Below, in pieces: positions 44,853-54,054 of a stretch of 64,000 nucleotides of DNA. The stretch covers positions 2,356,001 to 2,420,000 of the forward strand of contig CP088295.1 in NCBI GenBank assembly GCA_024666565.1, given 5' to 3'. Each line of letters opens with the position of its first letter. Position 1 is the stretch's first letter. The notes under the pieces are model-generated. The model searched no databases. It worked only from the letters and a program-made list of their open reading frames with translations, and had not been told where the DNA came from. Made by a program: the position numbers and the translations under genes. This stretch comes from Svornostia abyssi. Lineage in GTDB: Bacteria; Actinomycetota; Thermoleophilia; Solirubrobacterales; Solirubrobacteraceae.

Positions 44853-44876
44853 AGACGTGAATGTTCTGCGAACAAC
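44853..44876 (-). promoter_or_regulatory. Possible PHO-box-like repeat
   Basis: On the minus strand TTCGC and TTCAC occur 11 bases apart (GTTGTTCGCAGAACATTCAC), the spacing of PhoP direct-repeat units in Actinobacteria. Match to the consensus is weak; position upstream of a phosphatase gene is the main argument. Confidence 0.25.
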
Positions 44877-44894
44877 CGCGAGCCGCCCGTCGCG

Positions 44895-46335
44895 TCAGCT
44901 GGCGTGGGCCTGCGCCAGGTCCACCAGCATCCGGACGCCGAATCCGGAGCCGCCCTTCTTCGCGTACGCGCGCCCGAGCCCCCAGGCCGTCCCGGCGATG
45001 TCCACGTGGGCCCACGGGACGTCGCCTGCAAAGCGCCGCAGGAACTCCGCGGCGGTGATCGAGCCGGCCTTGCGCTCGGCCGTCGCGTTGAGGAGGTCGG
45101 CGATCTCGCCCTTTAACCATGTCGGCGTACTCGGGGTGCAGCGGCAGGCGCCACATGAGCTCGCCGGTACGGTCGCCCGCGTCGCGCACCGCGCCGACCC
45201 AGTCGTCATCGGTGCCGAGCAGCCCAGCGTAGGTCGAGCCCAGACCCACGACGATGGCGCCCGTGAGCGTCGCGAGGTCGACGATCCGCTCCGCGCCCTC
45301 GGCCCGGGCGTGCAGCAGGCAGTCGGCGAGGACGAGCCGGCCCTCGGCGTCCGTGTTGTTGACCTCGACGGTCGTGCCGTCCATCGCGCGCAGCACGTCC
45401 CCGGGCTTCACGGACCGCCCGCTGGGCAGGTTCTCCGTCGCGCCGATGACGCTCACCAGCCGGACCGGGAGGCCGAGGCGGATGATCGCCTCGGTCGCCG
45501 CGAGCACCGCCGCGCCGCCCGACATGTCGAACTTCATCTCGTGCATCTTGCCCGCGGGCTTCAGCGAGATGCCGCCGCTGTCGAAGGTCACGGCCTTGCC
45601 GACGAACCCGAGCCGCGGCGCGTCGACGGCGTCGGCCGGCTCGTAGCGGATGGTGATGAGCGCGGGCTCCTCCTCGGATCCCCGGGCGACGCCGGCGAAG
45701 CACCCCATCCCGCGTGCCTCGATGCCGCCGCGGGTCTCGAACATCACCTCGACGCCGGGCAGCTCGCGCAGACCCAGCGCGGCCTCGGCCAGCGCGGTCG
45801 GCGTCATGTCGTTCGCCGGAGCGTTCTGCAGGTCGCGCGCGCGGTTCACGGCGGCGGCGACGATCTCCGCACGCGCCACGGCGGCGCTGACGTCGTCATC
45901 CCCGGCGACCACGAGCCCCGCCGGGCCGGCCGCGTCCTCCGGGGGCGCGCTGCGGAACGCGTCGAACCGGTACGCGGCCAGCAGCGTGCCCTCCACGAGC
46001 GCGCCGGCGACCTCTGCTCCCGTCCCCGACGGACGCACCCAGCAGAGCCGCTCGGCGCCGAGCTCCTGTGCCCGGCCGAGCGCGACCGCCGCGGCGACGC
46101 GGGCGCGCTCGGCGTCGAAGGCCGACCGCGCGCCGAGCCCGACGGCCAGCAGCCGGAAGCCGCCCGAGTGCGCGAGGGCGAGGCGCTTGAAGCCCGGGCG
46201 GGCTTCGCGTGAGGCGAGGAGCCCCGCGAGCGCGCCGTCGAGATCGAAGGTGGGCGGCTCGCCGTCGAAGAGGCCGACGACGATCGTGTCGGCGCCCGTG
46301 CTGGACGGCGCCGCGGTGGTGGAGGAGACGTCCAT
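44895..46335 (-). CDS. pepA: Leucyl aminopeptidase (M17 family), one frame break
   Basis: About 479 residues when repaired. M17 metal-site motifs VGKAVTFDSGGISLKPAGKM, MKFDMSGGAAV and VNNTDAEGRLVLADCL carry the Lys, Asp and Glu ligands of the two-metal centre. The frame breaks at the GGG of TTAAAGGGCGAG (plus strand 45109-45111): one fewer base joins ADMVKG to EIADLLNATAERKAG, the expected continuation through FAGDVPWAHVDIAGTAW. It removes N-terminal residues from peptides. Divergent from thiolase with 125 bases between. Confidence 0.85.
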
Positions 46336-46460
46336 GGATCGGAGCCTATGGGACGTTCCGGCCGCGGTTTCCGACCGTTCGGTACCGTGCCGGGATCACC
46401 GCCCCGGTGTCGTGCAGGAGTTGCCGGGGCCACAGCACGCGAAACCCGGAGTCGTCCCGC

Positions 46461-47642
46461 ATGCCCAAGACCGTCATCCTCGGCGCTGCCCGCACCCCGA
46501 TTGGGAAGCTCGGCGGCGCCATTTCCTCTGTCGACGCCACGAAGCTCGGCGGGATCGCCATCGAGGCCGCGCTCGAGCGCGCCGGCGTCGATCCCGAGCA
46601 GGTTCAGCACGTCGTCGTCGGCCAGGTGCTGCAGGGCGGCGCGGGCCAGATCCCGTCGCGCCAGGCGCAGATCAACGCGGGCATCCCGAAGGAAGTGACG
46701 TCGGAGACCATCAACAAGGTGTGCGCCTCGGGCATGCGCGCCGTGGGCCTGCTCGACGACCAGATCCGCCTCGGCGAGGTGGAGGTCGGCGTCGGCGCCG
46801 GCATGGAGTCGATGAGCAAGGCGCCGTACCTCGTCCCGAACGCCCGGTTCGGCTACCGCATGGGCGAGGGCAAGTTCCTCGACGCGATGGTCGCCGACGG
46901 CCTCACGAACGCGTTCACCGGCAAGCAGATGTTCCAGGAGGCCACCGAGGTCGGCGAGGAGCTCGAGATCACCCGGGCCGACCTCGACAAGTGGGCTCTG
47001 CGCTCGCATCAGCGCGCCGTCGAGGCCACCGACGCGGGGCGCCTGCCCGAGGAGATCGTTCCCGTGACGATCAGCGGCCGCAAGGGCGACACCGTCGTCG
47101 AGGTCGATGAGGCGCCGCGCCGCGACACCACGCTCGAGGGTCTGTCCAAGCTCCGTGGTCTGCACGGCAAGGACGGCAGCCACACCGCGGGCAACTCGCC
47201 GGCCGTCAACGACGGCGCCGGCGCGCTCGTGCTCGCCTCTGACGAGTGGGCCGCCGCGAACGGCAAGGAGGTCCTCGGCGAGATCGTGGCCCAGGCTGCC
47301 GTCGCCGACGACTTCGCCTACCTCGCCCGCACCCCGGCCAACGCGGCGCTGAAGGCGCTGGAGAAGGTCGGCCTGTCCGCGCAGGACATCGACCTGTGGG
47401 AGATCAACGAGGCGTTCGCCTCCGTCGCGCTGAACTCCACGCGCATGCTGGGCGTCGACGAGGAGAAGGTCAACGTCAACGGCGGCGCGGTCGCGCTCGG
47501 CCATCCGCTCGGCGCCTCGGGCGCCCGCATCATCGGCTCCCTGGCGCTGGAGCTGCGCCGGCGCGGCGGCGGCCTGGGCTGCGCCGCGATCTGCTCCGGC
47601 GGCGGGCAGGGCGACGCCGTCATCATCAAGGTCGCCGGCTGA
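46461..47642 (+). CDS. Acetyl-CoA acetyltransferase (thiolase)
   Basis: 393 residues. Nucleophile Cys in NKVCASGMRA, His in GHPLGASGAR and second Cys in CSGGGQGDAV form the complete thiolase triad; NEAFASVAL is also present. The type matches biosynthetic/degradative acetyl-CoA acetyltransferase. With the acyl-CoA dehydrogenase and ETF genes it fits fatty-acid turnover. A terminator-like hairpin follows 12 bases after the stop. Confidence 0.93.
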   Translation: MPKTVILGAARTPIGKLGGAISSVDATKLGGIAIEAALERAGVDPEQVQHVVVGQVLQGGAGQIPSRQAQINAGIPKEVTSETINKVCASGMRAVGLLDDQIRLGEVEVGVGAGMESMSKAPYLVPNARFGYRMGEGKFLDAMVADGLTNAFTGKQMFQEATEVGEELEITRADLDKWALRSHQRAVEATDAGRLPEEIVPVTISGRKGDTVVEVDEAPRRDTTLEGLSKLRGLHGKDGSHTAGNSPAVNDGAGALVLASDEWAAANGKEVLGEIVAQAAVADDFAYLARTPANAALKALEKVGLSAQDIDLWEINEAFASVALNSTRMLGVDEEKVNVNGGAVALGHPLGASGARIIGSLALELRRRGGGLGCAAICSGGGQGDAVIIKVAG

Positions 47643-47653
47643 TCTGAACGCAC

Positions 47654-47683
47654 TCCGGTGGGTGGCTCGCGCCGCCCACCGGA
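47654..47683 (+). terminator. Hairpin after thiolase gene
   Basis: TCCGGTGGG pairs with CCCACCGGA (9 bp), extended by GGC/GCC around a TCGC loop with one bulge. No T-run. Confidence 0.6.
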
Positions 47684-47765
47684 ACGCGACCCGCGGCATA
47701 CCGGCCTCATACCCGGCCGGCCGATCCCTCCGGCAATGACTGTCCTCTGGGGGAGAACTCACCGT

Positions 47766-48590
47766 ATGCCGCTTCGCAAGGATTCCCGGTCCAAGGCCCT
47801 GCTCGCCGGCGCCGCGCTGGTCGCCGCGCTCGCCATGACCCCGAGTGCCGCCTCGGCGGCATCGTGGACCTCGTGGGTCCCGAGCAAGACGGTGAAGACG
47901 GCACCGGCGCCCACCCCGACGACGAGCACGACGCCCCCGCCCACGACGACGACGAGCACGCCACCCGCGTCGACCGCCACGTCGTCATCAACCCCGGCCC
48001 CGGCCCCGGCCCCCGCGCCGACCGTCTCCGGCGCTGACACGAGCGGCTGCGTCGAGCAGCCCACGGTCAAGGCGTACTCCCGCTTCGGTGACGACGCCGA
48101 CTACGCGCCCGCCCCGGGCGCCACATTCGAGCAGGGACAGGCCGGCTGGACCTTCAGCAAGAAGGCGTTTCCGTGGGACGAGGGCAAGGTCGCCTCGATC
48201 GTCAAGGGCAACGACGGCAACAACATCGTCGCCGGCGCGAACGCCCTGCAGCTGACCCAGGACTCGTACGCCATCTCGCCGAAGTTCTGCGTCGACGAGT
48301 CGCATCCGCACTTCCGCTTCTCCTTCAAGGTGACCGGCTGGGCGTCGAAGTTCGACGTGCTCATCACCTACCGCGATCTTGCGGGCACACTGACGGAGGC
48401 GCAGTTCGTCTCCTCGAGCTCGATGCAGATCTTCCCCGGCAACTGGCAGATCTCGCCGGCCAGCCCACTGGCGACGAACATCCCGCTGGTCAGCGGCGGC
48501 AAGGCCGCGTCCGTGCAGGTCTACGCCAAGGTGGCCAACGGGACGGTGCAGTTCGACAACTTCATGGTGGACCCCTACCGCCGCCGGTAG
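47766..48590 (+). CDS. Secreted protein of unknown family, C-terminal DPYRRR (paralogue 1)
   Basis: 274 residues. Signal peptide (LLAGAALVAALAMTPSAASAA), a long Thr/Pro/Ser/Ala linker that probably spans the wall or is glycosylated, then a domain of about 180 residues beginning CVEQPTVKAYSRFGDDADY and holding two Cys. It is beta-rich and ends FDNFMVDPYRRR, the last seven residues of which recur in the neighbouring paralogue. The overall look is of a jelly-roll, carbohydrate-binding-like fold, but no family is recognised. GGAG lies ten bases before the ATG at 47766. Confidence 0.75.
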   Translation: MPLRKDSRSKALLAGAALVAALAMTPSAASAASWTSWVPSKTVKTAPAPTPTTSTTPPPTTTTSTPPASTATSSSTPAPAPAPAPTVSGADTSGCVEQPTVKAYSRFGDDADYAPAPGATFEQGQAGWTFSKKAFPWDEGKVASIVKGNDGNNIVAGANALQLTQDSYAISPKFCVDESHPHFRFSFKVTGWASKFDVLITYRDLAGTLTEAQFVSSSSMQIFPGNWQISPASPLATNIPLVSGGKAASVQVYAKVANGTVQFDNFMVDPYRRR

Positions 48591-48626
48591 GGCACACGCA
48601 GGACCCAGAGCAGTTCTCCCAGCTCG

Positions 48627-48651
48627 CGGGCCGGCGCACAGCGCCGGCCCG
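48627..48651 (+). terminator. Strong hairpin between secreted paralogues
   Basis: CGGGCCGGCGC and GCGCCGGCCCG form an 11-bp perfect stem with an ACA loop, 37 bases after the stop. It should separate transcription of the two paralogues. Confidence 0.65.
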
Positions 48652-48776
48652 TGGTCGTTCCGGTATGAAACCGGAATTCGGACAATCATCCGATCCTGAT
48701 GGTCCACGCGCGTACCGATAGGGATGGCAGGCGTGCTGCGCAGGACGGGACGCCTCAAGCCATGACGGGGGAAGAC

Positions 48777-49382
48777 GTGCCACTCAGGAAGGGACCACAC
48801 CGATGGATCGCCACAGCAGGGGTGGCGCTCATCGCCGCCGCCGCGGCCGCACCGGTGGCCGACGCGGCGAGCTGCCCGGTCCAGCCCACGACGAAGGCGT
48901 TCGCCGCCTGGGGTGACACGGGCGACTACTCGCTGCTCGCAGGAGGCGGCTTTGAGCCCGGTACCTCGGGCTGGCAGCTGAACAGCGCACAGGCGCGCCT
49001 CGTCACCGACCAGGACAGCTTCAACGTCGGCGGGAAGGGCACGAGGGCGCTGGAGCTCGGCGCGCCCGCCAGTGCCGCGTCGCCGGCGTTTTGCGTGGAC
49101 ACGACGAACCCGCACTTCAAGTTCATGGTCAAGACCTTGAAGGCGACCACGCTCACGACGTTCATCCAGTACCAGCGCGCCGACGGGTCCTGGGCGAACG
49201 CGATGTCGACGCAGGCCAAGCGCGGCGCCTCGGGCTGGCAGCCGACGGATCCGAACCCCCTCTCGACGAGCGTCCCGGGCCTCGTGGCGGGGAAGACCGC
49301 GAACGTCCGCCTCTGGTGGATCAACACCGGCGGCACCTCTCGCATCGACAGCGTGATGGTCGATCCCTACCGTCGCCGGTAG
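48777..49382 (+). CDS. Secreted protein of unknown family, C-terminal DPYRRR (paralogue 2)
   Basis: 201 residues. Aligns with the preceding secreted protein across its domain but has no Thr/Pro linker: VPLRKG start, signal peptide ending ADAAS, then CPVQPTTKAFAAWGDTGDY, GGFEPGTSGWQL, FCVDTTNPHFKFMVKT and IDSVMVDPYRRR. Matching Cys pair. The GTG at 48777 aligns with the ATG of paralogue 1 and has GGGGGA just upstream; the ATG at 48762 is a poorer choice. Upstream, 48660-48720 is relatively AT-rich and may hold its promoter. Confidence 0.72.
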   Translation: MPLRKGPHRWIATAGVALIAAAAAAPVADAASCPVQPTTKAFAAWGDTGDYSLLAGGGFEPGTSGWQLNSAQARLVTDQDSFNVGGKGTRALELGAPASAASPAFCVDTTNPHFKFMVKTLKATTLTTFIQYQRADGSWANAMSTQAKRGASGWQPTDPNPLSTSVPGLVAGKTANVRLWWINTGGTSRIDSVMVDPYRRR

Positions 49383-49404
49383 CCGACCCGCAGACTGCGC
49401 CATC

Positions 49405-50175
49405 ATGGGCGGCGTGACCTCGCGTCCCGCTGCCTTCTTCGACCTCGACCGCACGCTCATGGCGGGCTCGTCCGGCTTTCACTGGGCTCGGGCCGCCTAC
49501 GAGGCGGGGATGATCAGCCGGCGGCGCCTGCTGGCCGACGCCGGCAACAACATCCGCTTCCGCCTGCGCGGTTCGACCGATGCGTGGACCGACAAGGTGC
49601 GCGAGCGGATCGGCGAGCAGATCCGGGGCGTCCCGGTGCGTGACCTCCAGCGTCTCTCGCCCCGGGTTCTCGCGCTCGTGCTCCCGCGCCTGTACCCGCA
49701 GATGCTCGACGTGGCCTACGACCACCAGGACGCCGGCCGCCCCGTCTACATCTGTACGGCGGCCTCGCAGGAGATGGCTGAGCTTCTCGCGCACGTCCTC
49801 GGCTTCGAGGGCGGGATCGGGTCGAAGTCGGAGATCGTCGACGGTGTGTACACCGGCCGGCCCGGTGGTCCCTTCTGCTACCGCGAAGGGAAGGCCGCGG
49901 CGATCAGCGAGCTCGCCGCGCGCGAACGGCTCGACCTCGACGCCTCCTGGGCCTACTCGGATTCCGAATCCGATCTGCCGATGCTACGCCTCGTCGGGAA
50001 CCCCGTCGCGGTCAACCCGGACGCCGAGCTCGCGCGGATCGCGGCGCGGGAGGGCTGGGACGTCCTGCGCTTCGACCGTCTGGACCGGCATCTCAAGCTC
50101 GGGGTCGCCGCCGTGACGGCCGCGGCGATCGGTGGGGTGGGCCGGCACGTGGCCGTGCGCCGCGCGGCCGCCTGA
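49405..50175 (+). CDS. HAD-superfamily phosphatase (subfamily IB, SerB-like)
   Basis: 256 residues. Nucleophile motif FFDLDRTLMAGSS, motif II ICTAASQEM, motif III Lys in REGKAAAI and motif IV YSDSESDLPML are all intact. The cap is helical as in the PSPase-like IB group, whose actinobacterial members act on phosphoserine, lysophosphatidate or related esters. A C-terminal hydrophobic helix (LGVAAVTAAAIGGVG) suggests membrane attachment. Starts 22 bases after the secreted paralogue. Confidence 0.85.
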   Translation: MGGVTSRPAAFFDLDRTLMAGSSGFHWARAAYEAGMISRRRLLADAGNNIRFRLRGSTDAWTDKVRERIGEQIRGVPVRDLQRLSPRVLALVLPRLYPQMLDVAYDHQDAGRPVYICTAASQEMAELLAHVLGFEGGIGSKSEIVDGVYTGRPGGPFCYREGKAAAISELAARERLDLDASWAYSDSESDLPMLRLVGNPVAVNPDAELARIAAREGWDVLRFDRLDRHLKLGVAAVTAAAIGGVGRHVAVRRAAA

Positions 50176-50231
50176 CATCCCTGATTCCCGGGGTTGTGGG
50201 CGGTGGGGCGGCCGCGTACGCTCTCGCCGAG

Positions 50232-51176
50232 ATGACCTTGGTCGACCGCACGGATCGCGGCGGCCCCGCTGGGCATGGACGCGAAGATGCGGACTTCCTC
50301 TCCAGCGGGCTGCGCTGCGCCGCCTGGCTGTACCGGCCCGTCGCCGTCCCGCCCGTGGCAGCGGTCGTCATGGCGCACGGCTTCGGCGGCGTGCGCATCG
50401 CGCGGCTCGAGGGGTACGCCGCGCGCCTGCAGGCCGCCGGGTACGCCGTCCTGCTCTTCGACTACCGGCACTTCGGCGACAGCGACGGCGAGCCGCGCGG
50501 GCTGCTCGACATCGGGCGTCAGCACGACGACTGGACGGCGGCCGTGGCCCACGCCCGCGGGCTCGACGGGGTCGACCCGGACCGGATCATCCTCTGGGGC
50601 ACGTCGTTCTCGGGCGGGCATGCGATCGCCACTGCGGCGCGTGATCCGCGGATCGCGGCCGTCGTGGCGCAGGTGCCGCACGTCAGCGGGGTCGCGTCGG
50701 CGCTCGCCGTGCCGCTGCGCCAGTCGCTGCGGCTGAGCGCGCTCGGGGCGCGCGACGAGCTCGGCGGCCTCCTCGGGCGCCCTCCGCGCATGGTGCCGGC
50801 GCTCGGTGCGCCCGGGGACCTCGCGGTCCTCACGTCGAGCGATGCGCCCGAGGGACGGCGGATCCTCCAGGCCGACTACCCCGATCACGCGTGGGAGGAG
50901 GACGTGACGGCCCGCGTGGTGCTGCGGGTTCCGTTCTATTCGCCGGGCTGGGCGGCCGGACGCGTGCGCTGCCCCCTGCTGATCCAGGCGGCGCGCGACG
51001 ACGAGGTCACCCCCGCCCGGGCTGCCGCGCGTGCGGCGCGCCGGGCGCCGCACGGGGAGCTGCTGCTCTACGACGGCGGCCATTTCGCGCCGTACAAAGG
51101 GGAGCTGTTCGCGCAGATGGTGGGCGACCAGGTCGCGTTCCTGCAGCGGGTGGTCCCATCGCGGCAGGCCACCTGA
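50232..51176 (+). CDS. Alpha/beta hydrolase
   Basis: 314 residues. Oxyanion region VVMAHGFGG, nucleophile elbow WGTSFSGGH, acid DDEVTP and His in YDGGHFAPYKGE give a full catalytic triad. The order resembles dienelactone-hydrolase/X-Pro-peptidase-like esterases. Substrate unknown. ATG at 50232 preferred; a GTG at 50196 would add 12 residues. Neither has a good ribosome-binding site. Confidence 0.85.
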   Translation: MTLVDRTDRGGPAGHGREDADFLSSGLRCAAWLYRPVAVPPVAAVVMAHGFGGVRIARLEGYAARLQAAGYAVLLFDYRHFGDSDGEPRGLLDIGRQHDDWTAAVAHARGLDGVDPDRIILWGTSFSGGHAIATAARDPRIAAVVAQVPHVSGVASALAVPLRQSLRLSALGARDELGGLLGRPPRMVPALGAPGDLAVLTSSDAPEGRRILQADYPDHAWEEDVTARVVLRVPFYSPGWAAGRVRCPLLIQAARDDEVTPARAAARAARRAPHGELLLYDGGHFAPYKGELFAQMVGDQVAFLQRVVPSRQAT

Positions 51177-51221
51177 CATCATCGGGTCGTCGTCTCACCC
51201 CGTCCGAGGAGCAACGAGTTG

Positions 51222-51560
51222 ATGCGCAAGATCGTCCTTCCCCTGGCCGCAGCCGGTGCACTCGGCGTGGCGGTCGTCCCGGCGCTCGCGGCCACCAAGT
51301 CGGTGAAGGTCGGCGACAACTACTTCGTGCGCTCGAGCGGCGTTCCGACCGTCACGGTGAACGCCGGTGACCGCGTCAAGTGGAACTTCGTCGGCGACAG
51401 CCCCCACAACGTCACCGTGACGAAGGGCCCCGCCCGCTTCTCCAGCCCCACGAAGACGTCCGGCGCCTACACGAAGAAGGTCACCAAGAAGGGGCTGTAC
51501 ACGATCGTCTGCACGATCCACGGCGCCTCCGACCAGTCGATGAAGCTGCGCGTCCGGTAG
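51222..51560 (+). CDS. Plastocyanin-like cupredoxin, secreted
   Basis: 112 residues: signal peptide (PLAAAGALGVAVVPALAA) and one cupredoxin domain. Type 1 copper ligands are His in GDSPHNVTV, and Cys, His, Met in VCTIHGASDQSM. The start is unusual for the basic residue content of the mature part (KTSGAYTKKVTKKG). It could carry electrons outside the membrane, perhaps to or from the cytochrome c at 2.5 kb, or buffer copper. ATG at 51222 with AGGAG ten bases upstream; TTG at 51219 is an alternative. Confidence 0.85.
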   Translation: MRKIVLPLAAAGALGVAVVPALAATKSVKVGDNYFVRSSGVPTVTVNAGDRVKWNFVGDSPHNVTVTKGPARFSSPTKTSGAYTKKVTKKGLYTIVCTIHGASDQSMKLRVR

Positions 51561-51710
51561 GGCGTTCCACCTGCGCCGCGCGGGCGCGTTTGGAGCTGGT
51601 CATAAAGCCGTCCGTCGGGGCTCAATCTCCGGCTCGCGGATGACGATGAATAGGGGGTAGGCCACCGGACCGGCCTCTGCGCACGTCATGACGACCCCCC
51701 ACGCGACCCC

Positions 51711-53477
51711 GTGACCAACCAGCCCGCGCTCAGCGAGGGCATGGCCGAAACGGCCGACCGCCTGCTCGAGGAGTCCTGGGGCGACGAGGACCGTCGGCTG
51801 GACCGGCGGGGCCTCATCGCCGAGTCGGGCCTCACGATCGCGTTCCTCTGTGCCGCGTTCCTGCTCCTGGCCGTGGCGCCCCCGGGCGAGATCCCCGTCG
51901 CGACGATGGTGTCGCTCGGCGTCGCGTATGCGTTCGCCAGCCGGGTCGAGTTCCCGATCGGGGCGGGGCACGCGGTGCCCACCGAGATCTTCCTGATCCC
52001 GATGCTGCTCCTGCTGCCGCCGTCGATCGTGCCGCTGGTGGTGCTCGGCGCGCTCGCGCTCGCGTCGTTCGTGGACTGGCTGCGTGGACGCAGCCGCTTC
52101 GAGCGGATCCTCGAGACGGGCGGCGACGCCTGGCACTGCATGGGGCCCGCGGTCGTCTTCGTCCTGGCCGGCGCGCCCGGCCCCACCGATTCGCCGTGGT
52201 GGCTGTACGTCGCCGCATTCGGCGCGCAGGTGGTCGTCGAGGTCGTCGCGGGCACGCTGCGCGAATGGCTGTCGCTCGGGATCTCGCCCCAGCTGCAGCT
52301 CCGCGTCCTGGCGATCGTCTGGGCGATCGACATCATGCTGCTCCCGGTCGGCGTGATCGGTGCGCTGGCGGCCGAGGCGTTCCCACCGGCCCCCTTGGCG
52401 TTGCTGGGGGTCGCGGCGGTGCTCGCCCTGCTCGCGCACGACCGCAACCAACGCATCGATCAGGCGCATGAACGCCTCGAGGCGCTCCAGCGCGAGCGGC
52501 GACGGCTCCAGGTGGCCGTCCATCGCATCGGCGATGCGTTCGCCAGCAAGCTCGACCTCGACGCGCTGCTCTCCATCACCACCCGTGCCGTGGTCGAGGC
52601 GATCGACGCCGACGGCGGCCGCGCGGGCGCCCATCAGGGTGTCGGGCGTCGGCTCGTGCGCCGCGCGACCGTCCACGAGGACGCCGACCTCGAGCCCGCG
52701 CTGCGGGCCGCCGAGGAGGGCGCCCTGGACCGCCGTGAGCCGAGCGTCGCGATGGTCGACGGGGTCTGGGCCCTTGCGGCCCCCGTGCAGGCCCCCGAAT
52801 CGGCCCGCGCCGCGGGCATGATCAGCGTGGCCCGGCGCGGCAGCGCGTTCCTCGGGGAGGAGCGCGACCTGCTCATCCACCTCTGTGAGCAGGCGGGTGT
52901 CGCGGCGGCGAACATCGACAAGCACGAGACGCTGCACCGCCAGGCGCTCACCGACGAGCTCACCGGCCTGGCGAACCACCGCCGTCTGCAGGAGCTGCTC
53001 GGCCAGGGTGTCGAGCGGTACCACCGCGCGCAGGTGCCGCTGAGCTTCGTGCTGCTCGACCTCGACGACTTCAAGGCCGTCAACGACAGCCGCGGCCATC
53101 AGACGGGTGACATCGTGCTGCGCGCCGTCGCCGACGCGATGCGCGAGTGCTGCCGCGCCGACGACGAGCCTGCCCGGTACGGCGGCGAGGAGCTCGGCGT
53201 CGTCCTGCAGGGCGTGGATTTCGGCCAGGCGATCGCGCTGGCGGAGCGGGTGCGCGCCGCGGTCGCGGAGCTGGAGCTCGTGGACACCGAGGGCGAGAAG
53301 CTGCAGGTCACGACGTCGGTCGGCGTGTCCTCGCTGGGCCCCGAGATCGCCGACGGCCAGGCGCTCATCGCCGCCGCCGACCAGGCGCTCTACCAGGCCA
53401 AGCGGGACGGCAAGAACTGCGTCAGGTACGGCTCCCTGCGCGCCGACGGCGACTACCCGCACCTGCGCCTGGCCTAG
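51711..53477 (+). CDS. Membrane-bound GAF-GGDEF diguanylate cyclase
   Basis: 588 residues. N-terminal membrane region of about six helices (residues 38-240), a GAF-like domain (about 265-410), and a GGDEF domain (about 420-575) with the active-site sequence RYGGEELGVVL, a functional GGEEL form. LTDELTGLANHRRL and LDLDDFKAVND are the other conserved parts. It should make c-di-GMP. GTG start. The 150 bases upstream contain no feature I recognise. Confidence 0.88.
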   Translation: MTNQPALSEGMAETADRLLEESWGDEDRRLDRRGLIAESGLTIAFLCAAFLLLAVAPPGEIPVATMVSLGVAYAFASRVEFPIGAGHAVPTEIFLIPMLLLLPPSIVPLVVLGALALASFVDWLRGRSRFERILETGGDAWHCMGPAVVFVLAGAPGPTDSPWWLYVAAFGAQVVVEVVAGTLREWLSLGISPQLQLRVLAIVWAIDIMLLPVGVIGALAAEAFPPAPLALLGVAAVLALLAHDRNQRIDQAHERLEALQRERRRLQVAVHRIGDAFASKLDLDALLSITTRAVVEAIDADGGRAGAHQGVGRRLVRRATVHEDADLEPALRAAEEGALDRREPSVAMVDGVWALAAPVQAPESARAAGMISVARRGSAFLGEERDLLIHLCEQAGVAAANIDKHETLHRQALTDELTGLANHRRLQELLGQGVERYHRAQVPLSFVLLDLDDFKAVNDSRGHQTGDIVLRAVADAMRECCRADDEPARYGGEELGVVLQGVDFGQAIALAERVRAAVAELELVDTEGEKLQVTTSVGVSSLGPEIADGQALIAAADQALYQAKRDGKNCVRYGSLRADGDYPHLRLA

Positions 53478-53571
53478 GACCGGCGTGAGGGAGACCGCGC
53501 GGAAGGCGCGCGCGCGTCTATGATCCCGCGGCCGCAGCTCAGACGCACCGTCGGCCCAGCGGCGTTCCCTC

Positions 53572-53982
53572 ATGTCCCAGACCACGCAGAAGAAGATCCG
53601 TGTCGTCGTCGCCAAGCCCGGCCTCGACGGACACGACCGCGGCGCGAAGATCATCGCCCGCGCGCTGCGTGACGCGGGGATGGAGGTGATCTACACCGGC
53701 CTGCATCAGACGCCGGAGCAGATCGTCGAGACCGTGATTCAGGAGGACGCCGACGCGGTGGGCCTCTCGATCCTGTCTGGAGCGCACATGACGCTGGTCC
53801 CCCGGATCGTCGAGTTGCTGCGGGAGCAGGACATCGATGACGTGTTGGTGACCGTCGGTGGGACGATTCCCGCCGATGACATCCCGGAGCTGAAGTCGCT
53901 GGGTGTCGCCGAGGTGTTCACGCCGGGTGCTCCGACGCAGGACATCATCGACTTCATTCAGCAGTCCGTAACCCGGGGGTAG
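53572..53982 (+). CDS. Stand-alone B12-binding subunit (methylmalonyl-CoA mutase C-terminal type)
   Basis: 136 residues, only the cobalamin-binding domain. [20 protein letters not shown] holds the Asp-x-His-x-x-Gly cobalt-ligand motif; [13 protein letters not shown] and [15 protein letters not shown] are the other family blocks. In Actinobacteria and archaea the mutase can be split so that the small subunit is separate; the large subunit is not in the window. It fits with MeaB at 40.2 kb. A hairpin overlaps its stop. Confidence 0.92.
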   Translation: MSQTTQKKIRVVVAKPGLDGHDRGAKIIARALRDAGMEVIYTGLHQTPEQIVETVIQEDADAVGLSILSGAHMTLVPRIVELLREQDIDDVLVTVGGTIPADDIPELKSLGVAEVFTPGAPTQDIIDFIQQSVTRG

Positions 53983-53993
53983 TCGTACCCCCG
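53974..53993 (+). terminator. Hairpin at end of B12-binding subunit gene
   Basis: CGGGGGTA-GTCG-TACCCCCG is an 8-bp perfect stem overlapping the stop codon. A second, self-complementary CCGCGG pair follows at about 54012-54027. Confidence 0.5.
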
Positions 53994-54040
53994 CATGTGG
54001 GGTAGGTCACGCCGCGGGACTCCGCGGCTCCCCGACCGAT

Positions 54041-54054
54041 TGACTCGTCAGTCA
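54041..54054 (+). promoter_or_regulatory. Possible operator upstream of etfB
   Basis: TGACT-CGTC-AGTCA is a perfect 5-4-5 inverted repeat, with a further partial copy (CAGTT) behind it, 45 bases before the etfB start and overlapping a TTGACT hexamer. The form suits a TetR-type fatty-acid regulator, but none is encoded nearby. Confidence 0.4.

Noticed and set aside
51561..51710. Riboswitch upstream of the GGDEF gene
   Set aside because: I searched by eye for c-di-GMP and other riboswitch cores and found none.
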